Origin: Spirodela intermedia
Lineage: Eukaryota > Streptophyta > Magnoliopsida > Alismatales > Araceae
Assembly: GCA_902729315.2 (NCBI GenBank)
Contig: LR746269.1
Location: 7,228,231 to 7,292,230 of the forward strand
Direction: 5' to 3'
Length of the DNA: 64,000 nt
Positions within the stretch are counted from its first letter, which is position 1; every line of letters starts with the position of its first letter. A model generated the notes under the pieces. The model was not told the origin of the DNA, ran no database searches, and saw only the letters and a list, made by a program, of their open reading frames with translations. The position numbers and the translations under genes are program-made. Of the stretch, positions 47,401 to 61,800 are shown piece by piece.

Positions 47401-49823
47401 GAAATTATGTGAGGATTCACAGTGGCCACATAACATGCAGTGAAAAATCACAACATGACAGTTTAACAAAGTTTTTGAGAAGAAGAATCCTGAAAACGAG
47501 GCATTATGTAATATTTCAAAGAGACAATGCATAAGTAATGTAAATAACATGCAAAAACAAAACAAAAAAAGCATTAAAACATTCAAGGCCGTCAGACATT
47601 TCAACCGGCATCCAATAACTTAATTGCCAGAAAATTTGTTCAAGAGTTGTAAGAGTTACAAGTTGTCAAAAGGAGTAAAATATTTGATATGATGACAGTA
47701 AAATGACAAGTTGATTTGTTAATTTCTCCTGTCCAAGTTATGGAGTTGACCAGTCTTGGATTCTCAATGATTGATTTGTAGAGCAACAGAGTATCACAAT
47801 AATATTCTATGATATTGACTTCTCATTGGTCAATTTAGAAGCCTATTTGATCAAAACAAGAGTTCTGATCGTGGCGACCGTGGCGATTCAATAAATTATG
47901 AATTGACGTACACCATGTCTGACCGTGGCGATCCAAATTAGTCCAGTAAGCAGTGATTAGTAGACCATGTACGCCTTTGATTTAATCTTTCTTTGGGCTC
48001 CACACACTACCAAATGGTCGTGGATGTGGCTCTTCCAGATTCTTCCTCTGCTAACAGCATTAACATCAAGAAGCTGGTCAGTCTCAAGAAAATTATCCTT
48101 GACCCACAAGACTGACAACCTATCCCTCCCTAGTTGACTAATTCTAGTCTTAATTCCACCCGATTTCTCAGTAACCCAATGTAAACATGGCCAGAAATAC
48201 ATCACAGTGGCTCCATTTTGCAAAAGGTCTAGATGCAGAGTTGTACGATATGCCATGAGTACCACCAATTCAACAAGTAAACAGGAATGGCAGCCTAATT
48301 TCTAACTGGACCGGCCCCATTTTTTTTACTTCATGTGACAGATAATCAGGTGCTGGCCCAGCCTGTTTCCCTTGACAAAAAACTTCTTTCAAAAGTCTCA
48401 GTTCATGAAATCATCTTTATTATGACTTTTTCAGCATTTCTGTTGCGAATGACCATTGAATGGAATTCAGTAGATGGTACACTGGAGCGGCAAAATCACA
48501 TTTAATTTTTTCAAAAAAATGAAATTGTTATGCGCAAGCTGAAAGTCAACGGCTGAAAAGCTAAAAAACCAAGGGGCTTAACAATATGCTAAAAATATGG
48601 ACTTAATTTTCCCATTTATTCACGTGTTGAGTGGCACTCTCTCCCTATATGTTGAAAAAAAAATAGCTTCTAATTTTCACTCGTTCATCCATGGTATCAG
48701 AACATGATTGACTAGGTTTCCCTTGTTCCCCTTTCGTATTGGCTCCTTCCTTTCTTCCTTGGTTATCCATCTTCCGGTTGGATATTGCTTTCGGCAACCT
48801 GATGGGTTTTACAGCGTCAACAGGATGCCAGGAACTTGTCTCTAGCACGAGAATAGTTGTCGAAAGATAATAGGTTTGTTCATCAGTGATGGAGGAGCCT
48901 AAGGCAGGCTCACAATCACCTTGAAAAACTAATGACGGTCCCAACAGATATGTCGATTACTCTGTACATGTGTATCATTCATTAAAGCAATACAATCTCT
49001 TTTAACAGCAACAAGTCGCTGGGGACACCCCTAAACGTCTGAATGGCTCGTTTCGCTCAGCTCAGAAGTCCTATTCCCCCATTCTCTTCCTTTGTTATTT
49101 TAATTGAGCAAAACCCTCGTTTTTGTGTTGCTGAGACACGCACCTAAGGAGAAAGTCTTTGCATCGGTTTTTAGGGTGGCTTGGCCCGTCAGCCAATGGA
49201 GTCACTACTGGATATGGAGCATGTGGTAGAGCCCGTATCGGAATGAAGAAAAATCCCTTCTTCTTCGAAAGGTGCCAGCTCCCTTCTTACTGACAACACT
49301 GCTACGTGCTGGCATTCACACTACGTTGTTTCTTTATCAGCAACCTTTGGGTGTAGACATTGCTATTTTCTACACACATAGGCAGTAAGTAGGGAGACGG
49401 AAACACTCGAAGAGGGTGTTAACAAAAGATCTTATCCTCTTACAGTAAGTTCAAGAACTGAAACTGATATCAGAACCATGGTTCACATAGCATGTGAATT
49501 GATGTGGTTAAAAAAAAATTTGCTGAATTTTGTTAGTCTATGACAGGATGAGAAACACACGCTGTCATAATCCAGAGAGCACTTTTACTGAAAGTTAATC
49601 TACGATTTTATATAACCAGGTTGACATGTATCAGTAAAACCATGGCGTGCAAGAGGATTTGCACTACTTTACAAGATCAGAAGTTTACATTACAAACTTA
49701 TTTAACAAATCCTTTACTAGTCGAATTTCAATTTTACATGACAAGTTTAACAAGATTTATATCCATTCAACAATGAGGAAAAGAGCTAAATATGGCACTC
49801 TCCAGTTGACTTCTTCACTCACC

Positions 49824-49854
<31 letters not shown>

Positions 49855-52800
49855 TTGCATCCATGACATATTCATATGCGTGTCTGCCAAGTTTCTTGGC
49901 ACGAATAGTTTTATGAAGCACGTTCTTTCTTTCAACACAAAATTCAAACAGGAAAAACAAGTGTCTTTCGGCTGAAGAAAGAGTAATGAGAACGTCTTAC
50001 AAGTTTCAATATTTACATTCCATAATTTTTTAATTAATATCCATTACCGATCATAACTAAATAAGAAGAAATATAACAATAATAGCAGAAGCCAACGGGA
50101 AACAACCAATCAAGCATACTTAATAATCAAGCACTTATGAAATATATGAATTCATACTTGCTCAGGTAGAATGCCACAAGCTTCCCGGGTTGCCTTCTCC
50201 AGGTAATCCCTCGCAATATGCACTTTTTCATCAATTATGTAGCCAGCAAGTGTAATAACCTCCATTCTGTCCAGCAACGGATTTGGTATCATTTCAATGA
50301 CATTTGCTGTGCAAACAAACAATACCTACATCATTGGAAAATCTGAGTCAGTAACAACATTAAATTTAAAAGTAACACTCCTTATATGGATGTGTGACGC
50401 AAATGGGAGATTTTGAGGAGAGCTGTTAGCAAGTTCATAGCATAAGCTGTATGAGATATGACAAGAACTGGGACACATTCAAATCCTCAGGTCTAATTTA
50501 AATATGCAAGGAAACTAAAATGAGGTTCCCGACTTTATTTTTAATTGGCAGCCTTATGATGTACATCTATCATGCAAATATGAGCGTTAACAACAGCAAT
50601 GTACAACCAATACAATCTGAATATCATGACTTATTAAAAAAATATTTGCTGAATCAATTTCACAATGACACCATTTACTATGTCTATCTTATGTCACTCA
50701 AGGTCGCCATCCGGTGACCAGCTGTGCCTTTACTGCTCCACAATCTGTGGACAGAGCCCACCTGCTCCCTCCCATCCATAAGCAATAGTGTGGACGGAAA
50801 GGTGATTCTCTTAACATGATACTTCATCATAATTCAGCTTGAAGCTTTTTAGTTTTTTTGTCCTTTTTCTTGAAAGCTTTTATATAGATACGATATCAAT
50901 AAAAATATAATTTTCATTACTTTGTACTTAAATTGTCTTTTCACAACTAGGGCATGCCAACTTGACCGATTTGTTCTGGATCTCTTCACAATCAGATCGA
51001 TTATAAAATACCACAGGTTATCAAGCAAATGAAAAAAAAATACAATACTTCTACTTCAGTGGAACTGTATGTCTAATGGGGATCCATGCCTAGCTGATGC
51101 AGACTATCGAAAAACCTTCAAGCAAAAATTTTACCTGTTCTTTCGGCAAAGTAAAACCATCTAGAACAAAAAAGTGAAACCATCTTCACATAGGGTAGAT
51201 AAGTTTTGTAGCAAAAAACGTGAAATTTACTTCAAAATACAAAGCAATCTAGAAATGTTGACAGATGTCTGCAGTGTTGACTGGAGTAAAGATTTGCAGA
51301 ATTTAACATAAGAAAACCAGCAATATTTTACGAAAACTTGAGCATCACCATTCACCTTAGATAGGTCAATTGGAACATCAAGATAGTGATCGAGAAAATT
51401 TGCATTTTGCTCCGGATCTAGCAGCTCCAGCAAAGCACTTGCTGGATCACCAGCATGTCCCTTTCCCAACTGTATAAAAAATGAGGAACCATTATGTACA
51501 ACCAAAATGTTATGTGCGAGAATCACTATTCATATCCTACAGAAAAGTAAACAGATAAATTAGGTACAATGAAACTTGCAAGGATAATATAATTAAGTAC
51601 CTTATCAATCTCATCAATTAGAACTAAAGGATTTGCAGTTCCAACGCTCTTCAGACACTGCACAATCTTTCCAGGCATGGCACCAATATATGTCCTTCGA
51701 TGACCCTAGAGATTGTCAAAATTTGAACCAAGTTTTCATTACAGAAATCATTTCACAATTTTTCATTTCAGTGAGATTTTGCATTCTACACTGATATTTA
51801 GGAAGTTTCTTAAAAATTGAACACTACCTTGATTTCAGCTACATCTGCCAAGCCTCCAACAGAAAACCTGTAGAATTTCCGGGTCAAAGCACGTGCAATT
51901 GAACGACCAATACTAGTCTTACCAACTCCAGGGGGACCAGAAAGACAAATAATTTTCCCTGTAATTATCATATAGCCGAGAAACTTCAATGAATAGAAAA
52001 TAGCATCACAGTACAATGAAAACACGTCAGCTCAAAATTAAGCAGTCACGGCCAGAATACAAATGTTGTAATTGCGTCTTTCTGAAAGAATGAAGCTAAC
52101 ATTTAAAAACAATTACATCTACACTGGAGTATTTCATCCATTATTTTATTTTCTTTGCTTGAATCTATAACAGGGAAGAAGGATATCCTGACAAGTAATC
52201 GAAAGAAAGATGAAAATGGTGGGGACTGACAAAATTAATGTCAAAAAATCAAACACATTTTTCTATTAACAAAGCAGTGTCCCAAAAGGTATCAAACCCA
52301 AGTTTAGCTAGGTATTTGCTTTTAAACCATCATAATATTTCACAGCGCTAAAAGAAACTACTCTTAGTTGCACAGTTCGACATGGCAATATTCATTGGGC
52401 ACCAGTATGTTTCAATGAATATAAAATAACCTTTTCGTGGACTAGTGTGAACTAGATTACCTTCCCTCTATATCGCTGAGACTCTTCATTATCCGCTTTC
52501 TGTCACAAAGTAGGACCAATTGCCTAACCTGCCATTGAAAGGGATTTCCTTTGTATACTTCCTGTTGCTTCTCCAAACCCAACTTCTCAAACTTCAGTGC
52601 TATTGAAAATCAACTTTTTCACCATTAACATTCTATACTACAAAAACACTTGGCTCATTGTCTCATCAGCACAATATACTCATCATACTAGATGTTTGAT
52701 ACGACATCAAAACTCCCCTACAATTAAATGCACCAGAAGTCCATAAAAGCAAACAAAACGGTCAAACAGAAGCATCATATGGCACTGCAGTACTAGCGCA

Positions 52801-55800
52801 TTAATTCATGATCCTGATGCGTGACATAACACATTAGTAAAAAAATGGCACTTAATCACGTTACACACATAATTATTGACATCCATAGGTAAACTGTGAA
52901 ACGAAACTGAAACAAATGGAAAGATTTTGACCTTGAGAAGTTCCTCTTAATTTTCCAACCGCTATAAACTCCAGTATACGCTCCTTCACATCGGACAAGC
53001 CATAGTGATCTTCATCTAGGATCTTTTGAGCACGATGGACATCAAAATTTTCATCACTGCATTCATTTATAATTGAAGAAAAATGAAAAGAAGACTACTA
53101 AACAACAAAATCTGAAGAAACACGGAAAAGTAACAGAAGATGGATCAAGCATTATATTCAACCTCATGAGCAGAGGAATCTCTTTCTCAGAAGAAATATA
53201 TACATAAAATGAATAGGCAATTACGATTTACAAATAGAAAACAAGGAGCCAAAGACAACAGAGACAAAGCACACCAACTCGTTGGAATATCAGTGCAACA
53301 AATGGTTTCTCACCAGAACAAAGATTCAAAGGTAACATAAGAAACTGATACGACCCCGGTAGTCACCTATTTTAGAAGCAGGAAGAAGACTTCCTCAAGG
53401 AAGGCATCATGTGTAAATGGGGAGGGGCAAGGTTGTAATTTGATGCACTTAAAGTCGAATATTAGGGCCCAGGCCACAGGGAAGGGGGATACTTTTGAAC
53501 AGAATCGTAAGATAGTCACTGGGAGAGCGAGAAGCCTCTTGAAAGCCTCCGGGGCGACCTAGGTTTCCTGCAGAACCCTCTTGTTCTCTAACTCTCAACC
53601 TAGATCTTCTCTGGCCTCCTGCCTCTGTTCTGCGTGGGGTCATACCAGAAACCAACCGGAGTACGAGCAGGCAATTTAAAAGAACATCCAAATGAACATC
53701 AATTAAAGTACCAAACGGAGAAGAAAAAATGGTTTAAATAACTTAAACGGAGGAAGTGACGACCAGTACTAAATGAGAAATATTTCTTATAAATACCATA
53801 TTTGATAAAGTAGAGTAACAAAGAGAAGCACAATGGACAGCACGGCCACCAAAAGAGTTTAGGTGGCGGGGGAGCAAGGTCTGATTTAACTGGCTGATTT
53901 ATAGGGGTAAAGGTGACGTGGGAATAAAATCAGTTGGTGTCTACTCCAATTCCGAGTGGCATGGGTGCTTGTACTATAGAGCTTTGATTCACCAATGTTC
54001 TAATGTTTAAGATGGTTTGTTGATCCAGAATCAATAACCCCAGGCCCAGCTGCAAATCTGACATTTTAATTTTCATCGTCTCATTATTCCCCAAATCCCC
54101 AATTAGAATTCCAAAATAAACGAGCTTACCAGCTATATGTCCATTAATTTAGTTATAGTTGTATTTCATAACCTAAAAACTCCAAATCATTTAGTTCTGT
54201 AGAAAACACCTAAAAGTCCATTAAAGGCTAATATACTAGCCATACAAATCTGAAATGAGTCAACAGGAATCATAATTCTAGGTTTAAATGGCTGTTATGA
54301 ATTCCTTGCAATGCTCAGGAGCATCTTCAGACTTCCCACAGAGGAATGAGCACTGACCCCCATATTTCGCATAGATAAGATGACTAGCCCAGGAAATTTC
54401 CACATTTGTTCTGTTATAGTTTACATCGAGAAATCTTCGGACTCATCTGTCTGCAGAACAAAAATTCTGAGAAGTCACTACAGAACAAGAATAAAGGGAA
54501 GAAAAGCATGTGGGAAACATTTCTACAAGTAATGTTATCAGTAAAACAAGGTGCCCTACATGCACTAAACAACATTTTTGACAGAAACAGGTTTTTCTTT
54601 GTTACAGCCCTCATAACGGTTTGATGGCTATTTCACGTCCCACCTTAGAGATGTTGGAGTCTTTGAGATGGGCTTTCATTACTTTACTTTCGTTATGTCA
54701 TGTTACGTATCATCCCCCAATAAAAAGAAGTAACACAAGGCAGTCAAACAAGAAAAGTAGGAATAAGTATGAAAGCCATCTACTACAGAGTAAACAGAAT
54801 TACCTAATCCTTTGTAAAATGCAGTTAAACATCCCACAACTTGAATTTGAGAGAATAGAGAAATTAAAATGACGGCTTGAAGATCAATGAAAGAATCAGC
54901 ATCAACCTGTAGTTTCCCCAAGGTAACGCAGTAAGCCAGTCAAGATAATTGCGCGTCACATTGAACTCACTCGAACTAGCTTCCAATAGCTGCAATTTGG
55001 CAAGCTCTTCTTCAATAACTTGTAACACATGAGGAGGGCATCGCTCCTTATTCAGCTCAAGTCTTTGCCGAAACTTTTCTACAATAACAAAGTACACATT
55101 ATTAAAATGTCTTTCTATATTCTTCAAAATCAAGAAAGAATGGTTACAACAGAATGTCTTACTAACCAGAGAGAGCAGTCTTGTCATCTGTCTCCACACC
55201 TAACTCCTAAATCAAGAAAGGTATTAAATTTACTTGATTTCACATGTAAGTCAAAGAAGAAAACATATAACCAAAAAAAGTTCGTAATCAAATCTGAGTG
55301 CAGCTTAGTTATAATTTTTTATTTATCATATAATGAATGCAAGGTCTAAGTATAGGTGATGGGAAGGGAACCTTCTTTATTGCTTTAAGCTGCTCATTCA
55401 ACAAAAAACGGCGTTGTTCCTTGCTTATTTTCTCCTCAATCGCTTTTGCAATTGATTCCTAGATCATAATTAATGAAAAATAAAAAGAGTGTACACAAAG
55501 TATTGAGTTGATTCACTAAAAAAAATCTGAGTTAAGGTGTACCTGTAGCTTACTTATTTCCATCTCCTTCTTCACCAGCTCCAAAGTTAGTTTCAAACGC
55601 TTATAAACCTGACAAAAGAATCATGAACAGTCATATCCTTGGATACCAAGTCCCTAACAGGTTTACGTGTAATAATGGTCAGCTGCCAACCTTATTTAAC
55701 TTCAACCCTTCCCCTAACCCAAAAAAAAATGTCTACCGCTTGATCTGTGGACCAAAGTTTGACATGCCCACTTGACATTCATTCCCAATAAACAAAGTGT

Positions 55801-58800
55801 AGATTCTAATTTGGCACTTGGGCAGTTAATTGGCCAGTCGTGTAGTAACCCAACTGAAGCCCAGGTCCATTAAGAGAAATGTAGCAGGAATAGCTGATCT
55901 GGGCCATTATGAACCAAGCCGACAAAACAAAATACGATATGACTCCAACAAAATTTATATAGGGTAGGAGGGGAAAAGAGTCGAAGTCATCAGTGTAAGG
56001 GTTTTTTACCAAATGTCAAGGGGGGAGGGGGGGCACTGGGAGAAATAGGGTTCTCGATGGCGGAAAAGGGGGATGAAGTCTTTTGGGTGCTAAGGGCAGA
56101 GACGGAGCTTCTTGAAAGCTTTCGGACAGCCTAGGGTGCCTGTGGAACCCTGATTTATCCTTCTCTGAATTTTTGTTCCTTGTTACGATTCAATCTATTT
56201 TCTGCTCAGTTCCTTCACTGCAATCCGAGGTCGTATCAATATTCTTGGTCCTTTAATGTTGACCCATGTAAATCCTGCTCAAGACTGTTTAACTAAAGGC
56301 CAAAAAAACTGTCGTACATTTATTTAAAAAGTTTAAATATCAATCCCTGGTCCAAACATGAATATCAGCCGCAATGTTCCAATAATTATTTCCATGGATA
56401 AAAAATTAACAGTAAAAACCACGAACTGTGAGCAAAGAAAGACAGCTCAGACCTAGAAGGGATGTACCAATACTTGAATAGTTCCACTTCAAACCTATGT
56501 ATGATAAGAATAAATAGGATAAAAAGACTAGATAAATTCTGGCCATCAGATTCAATAGTCAAGTCTCGATGTGCAGAGCAAAAGTTTCTATATAATTGGA
56601 TTTTTTTCTCACATCAAGTTCCTCAAGCACTTCCTGGCAAAGAAACTTGTTCGCCCCTGATATAGCAGCTCCGAAATCAGCTAACCTTGGATAATTAAAA
56701 TCACCAATATGCTGCAGATACCAAAAAAATAAAACAGGAAAAGAGACATTATTGATTTTTTCTATAGTTAAAAACAACACACAAGCATCCTCTTATGCAA
56801 GAATAAAGATGTCAAAACTCATAAAAAATGCACGGAGTATAATATTATCGAGGTTTTAGAGGGAATTCTGAACCAAAACGATCAAAGACTGGCTCTAAGT
56901 CTGGTTCTGATGTCATCCTATTTTGGGAGATATCTCTTTCCAATGAACTAGACTGAGATTGGATAGTGCCGAATCAATCTTACTCAGAGACAGAGCGCAA
57001 CACCTTATTAGCTGTGTTAGCAAACCGTACGTTAGTGGAAAAAAGTAAAATGGACCAATATATGTTCATAACTTTTTGACATTTGGGCTAAAAAGTGTTT
57101 TTATCGAAGAAGAGAAACAAGGATATTTTGGAGACTTTCAAGCCTCCGAAAAAACACGAGCATCAAACTGGTATCACCTTGCTTTCAGTATCTCAAAGTT
57201 GTACAGTGAGTCCAAGAAGTAGCCCGGAGTTCAAGTCACAGACTAAAATCTTAGGCTCATGCGCCTAAGATTTTTGAAGCAACCAAGACACTGATCAACC
57301 TTATTATCTTGGTGACAAAGCAAGGTGCTAGCCGAGGCACTAGGCAATTGTTGCTTAAAATAATGGGGAATAATTTTAAATAGCCTAACAAATATAGATA
57401 TTTTGCAAACAAGATAAAATACATTATCATAAACACCAAATATTAAAATTCAAAAAATATTGATATATTTATGAATGATATAAATTATTGTATGTATACA
57501 CTAATGTGATATCAATTGTATATAACTACTAAATAATTTAATCAAACAGTGGCTTCACATAAACAAAGGCCAACGTAGTTCACAACTCAAAACTCTTTTT
57601 CAATTTATGCTGACAAACAGACAACCAGGATGTGAAGCTTTTAAAGCAACGATAAAGATAGGAAAATATGGAGATGAGACATAGCATACGTGTGATTTAC
57701 CAGAACATCAGCAACGAATCAACACGCAAAGAAGATACAGTCAGATATCAAAGATAATATAACTCAATTCCTTCTAACATTGGGGTTCCTCGATAATATT
57801 TGTCCCCTGAAATTGCAGTTAGCAACATGTTGCACAGATAATTCCATTCTCTAAAGTCCTAATTGCCTAGCAAATCCCAAAATTAAAACTTCATTTCTAT
57901 GAGGTAATACCACACACCATCTCCCAATAACCTAATGCCCCATGTAATCCACCACACAACTCAGAGTATGGCTGGTAATGACCAATTTAAATTGACTCAG
58001 CTAAACAAAAAAAAACAAATAAGGCGAAGAACTTCAACAGATCCAAGAGATAAAGTTTTTCATGCCTTTTCTACTTTGTAATGCTCAAAGAAAAATCTAG
58101 TAAATTCTGTAACAAGGAAACCTGAGTATATGTCTGAACATGATCCCTCCAAAGGGAGCTTGATTTCAGGATATCCCTCAAAGTGGAAATTACTTCAAAT
58201 GAAGTAGCTTTTAACACATCATCATCCTTGTCGTATGGTAATTCCTGCAAAGAAGAAAGAAATGTCGCAAGATACATTAAGCAGCAGCTTATTTTCTATT
58301 TTGATCAGAAAGGAAGTTGATAGGCATCTTTATATCGTACACAGTCATTTTCCTTCTAGTATATATACATAGCACAGACTTCAAAATATTAACTACAGGG
58401 ACTATTCAAGGAAAAATTGTCTTGGTTGCAATTATGCCTATATATTATCGTTCTGCTCACCAAGATAAGGTTACTCATCCACTCCAGGAAAAAAACGCTT
58501 TTAGGTTTAGGAGCAGGATCCCTTCTTTCTGGGTGGGCAAACAAAAGAAAGAACACTCGCCTAAGGTATACATAGCACAGACTTCAAACTATTTCAAATA
58601 CCGAAAAAGAAGAATAACCATAGACAAAAGAAAATGATAAAAAGGAATACTGATATACAAGAACAATCGATCAAAAATAGTAGGATGAATCCTCAATCCT
58701 CAGAAAAAACCTACTCTCTGGATTACGAAAATGAGGGCATCTATTGTTCAATGAGATTTTTTGAAGAAACTCATAAAGCACCGACCAGCTGCCCCACTAG

Positions 58801-61800
58801 CATGTTTTTTTTCTTAAAACCAGCTATTCCAGTACAAAATTTGGCAAAAGGATGTGACACGACACATAATGCTCCACCACATTCAAGTTTTTGGGACTTG
58901 GTATTAATGAGCAAGAACAATATCTCGCAAGCATTTTCGTGAGCACACTTCTGGCGACCCCTTCACAAAGAAGGGCAAAGCATCTCCCAAAGCCCATTGA
59001 CATGCTTCCATTATCCATCAAGAGGATTTCTGGTCACTCTAGGCTGGCAAAGCCCTCCAAAGAACTCACCCAGCACGAATTCCAATTTACTAGCACTATA
59101 TCAATTGAATCCTCTGCAACAAGTACCTGATTCTCTCTTCGATAGAATTCTTTGAAGGGCTGCATGATTTGCATCCACGACATCTGTTTTCTGCCTTCAT
59201 TGACAACTTTCATCAAAATCCCAACAGAAGACCCTTATTCATTGTAGAGAGAGGCAATGTCAATTAGATAGGGTCAGGCCATAACTCAAAAATCCATTTG
59301 GAGGTGTAGAACAGATATGAGTAGTCCAGTGGTTCTGCACTCTAGGATTCACAGTTATGTCTGCATGGAGTCAAAATTTTCATTTCTAGTCAAAACAAAA
59401 CCCTCAATGCAAGATAATAAGGATCTCTTCTTTCGGTATTACTTCAATCCATCGCATCCAAAGCTAATTCTAACGCCAACCACTTCTCATGTGCTTAAAA
59501 CCAAGCATCCCATCAAATCAGAATGCCCATGCAATTGCATCCGCCACAACAAATAATAAAATTGGCTCCCATAACCGGAAAAACACTTGTTTAGGGTAGT
59601 ACCTTGTACTTAATAAAGAAGCGAAGCTAGTAGACCAATTCTATACCAGCAATCACAAGCTCATAACAGGGGATTGAAAAATATTTTTCCAGAGTAGGAA
59701 ATCCGGACAAGGTGAAACGAGACCATAAGCAGAATGGCGGAACTGGTTGCAGGAAACCTGAAGCAACATGGGGATACCCACTTTCCAGTCTTTAGATTGA
59801 TGAGTACGACAAGAAAATCATTAACCCCATTAAAAAAGCTCATTGACAGAGAAAAATACAGATATTCTGAGTGAACCTTCAACACTTAGTCAACCAAGAG
59901 TAACCAGATTGATGGATGATTGGATAGAAAATTCGGGGCAGCTCAGAGAGGGCAGACAAGTTACCATGATTTGTCTATACATTATTAGGTAGGGAAAACA
60001 GATGAACCATGGGCTGTTGAAAGGATGGATGCCCAATGGCAGATATCCAAGAGGACCAATGGATGTTTTTAAGAAGATTTTGTGGGTTAAATATAACTTG
60101 TTGGATTCAGAAGTTAATCCAGTACCCAGAAAAATGAAGCAGCAGCATCCTAGGAAGGCCACAAGCCAAAGTTGATAATCCCAGCAGAGTCAGCACTCAG
60201 TACAAACACATTGTGTACACAAAATCATGAGGCAAACAAACTTTTGGAAGGAAGCATAAATCCAGACCATATGCGACATTACTTTTCTTTTGCAACAGAT
60301 AATAACAACACAGACACATTTGACTGTACTAATGGAAGAAAGAGAGAGTAGTTAAATTGATAAATATTAGGATGTTCTCAGATCAAATATACTAAGGGTA
60401 CAAGAAGCAAAAGAATGGAAGGTAGAAACGAAAAATGCATGCCTTCAGATGATCAATTTTCACAGTAAGTGGGTCCTCCTCAACCTGCACATTGTAAGTG
60501 AAACAAAGTGAGAAACAATGGATTACATAGTAAAATTACATAGATATTAAATTAAATAGAGTAACTCACAATGTCAGTTATTCGTAACCTCCTGTGCCCA
60601 ATCAGCACAACTTGTTCCCCTTGGATACTGGTTATCTGAGCAAAAAAGTTAAAAATAGTAAATAAAAAGCAATATTTGACTCCTTTCTATATTTCTTCAA
60701 GGAAAAGCTATATTTTTCACGTTAAACAATGTAAAGGGAGAAGTTAAGATTCATGCCTGTGCCAAGGTACCAACATCATGAAGACGCTCCAATAGTTCTT
60801 TTCCTTTGAGATCATTGATGTTCCTTTCCGATTCTGAAACATCCGATCCAGGTTCAACCTTAAGAAGAAAGGCACCTGCATATGGGATTGATCTTTTACG
60901 GTTTTCCTCGAGAGCTTGTAACAACTTTGTATCCTGAAAAACAAGTCTCCAAAGCATGAAGATCTTGTCAGCAAGATGTGCCAGTCGAAGGTACATCCAT
61001 GACAGAAAAAGTCCAATATCCAAAAAATTGGTAAAATCCAAAACGTTTGTCTAGAACTTAATGAAAGAGCACACACCATACTACAGAAGGTGCTGTAGTT
61101 TTTCTTAAAGAATAGCACATTAATCTTACTTGAAAAAAAAATACAAAATATGCATCAGAGAATATAAATTGACAAAATAAGATATTTGAATAGATACGAT
61201 ACATGGTACATTATCCACATTTGAATTAAAAAATTGATTACTGTGAGTTTATATAAAACTATATAGATTAGCTAAATCAGTTTTGTTATTCATTAATCGA
61301 AGTTAAGATTCTATATTTATTGTTTCAGTTTGAATCAAAAAGTATTGTATGATTAACTACAAAAGAGAAAGCGAATGAAAAAAGATCTAGCCTTAACATC
61401 TGTACTAAGCCTGTGGCCCTTGGTGGGCCAGGCTTTCTAAGGGGACAATAGAGCCAATCCCAATTATAGCAATCACCACTTCACCTATCAAGGCCATTTA
61501 CAAATTCAATTGTGGAAGTGTAGATGTTTGTGTGTATGATAAACAGAAAAAAGGAATAAGAAGTCCCAATGCTCGATGGTAGGCCCCTAAGGTGCATTAT
61601 ATTCCAAACGACCCAATAAGTAATGCACTATACCAAATTTCAACAATATTCAACATCAGGAAACCACAATTGTGATGATCTTATGCATAAGGAAAGTTTT
61701 AATGTACAAAAGGCAATACTTCTGACAATTATTTCAGTAGCTGATCTCAATCCTGGTCTATTAAATACTAGTTCACAATAAAATCTTACAACTTGCGACA

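Noticed and set aside
47957-48944. Minus-strand open frames of ~100 residues in a Lon intron, considered as retroelement gag remnants
   Set aside because: The primer-binding-site matches nearby are on the plus strand, and the peptides show no zinc knuckle or retroelement motif.
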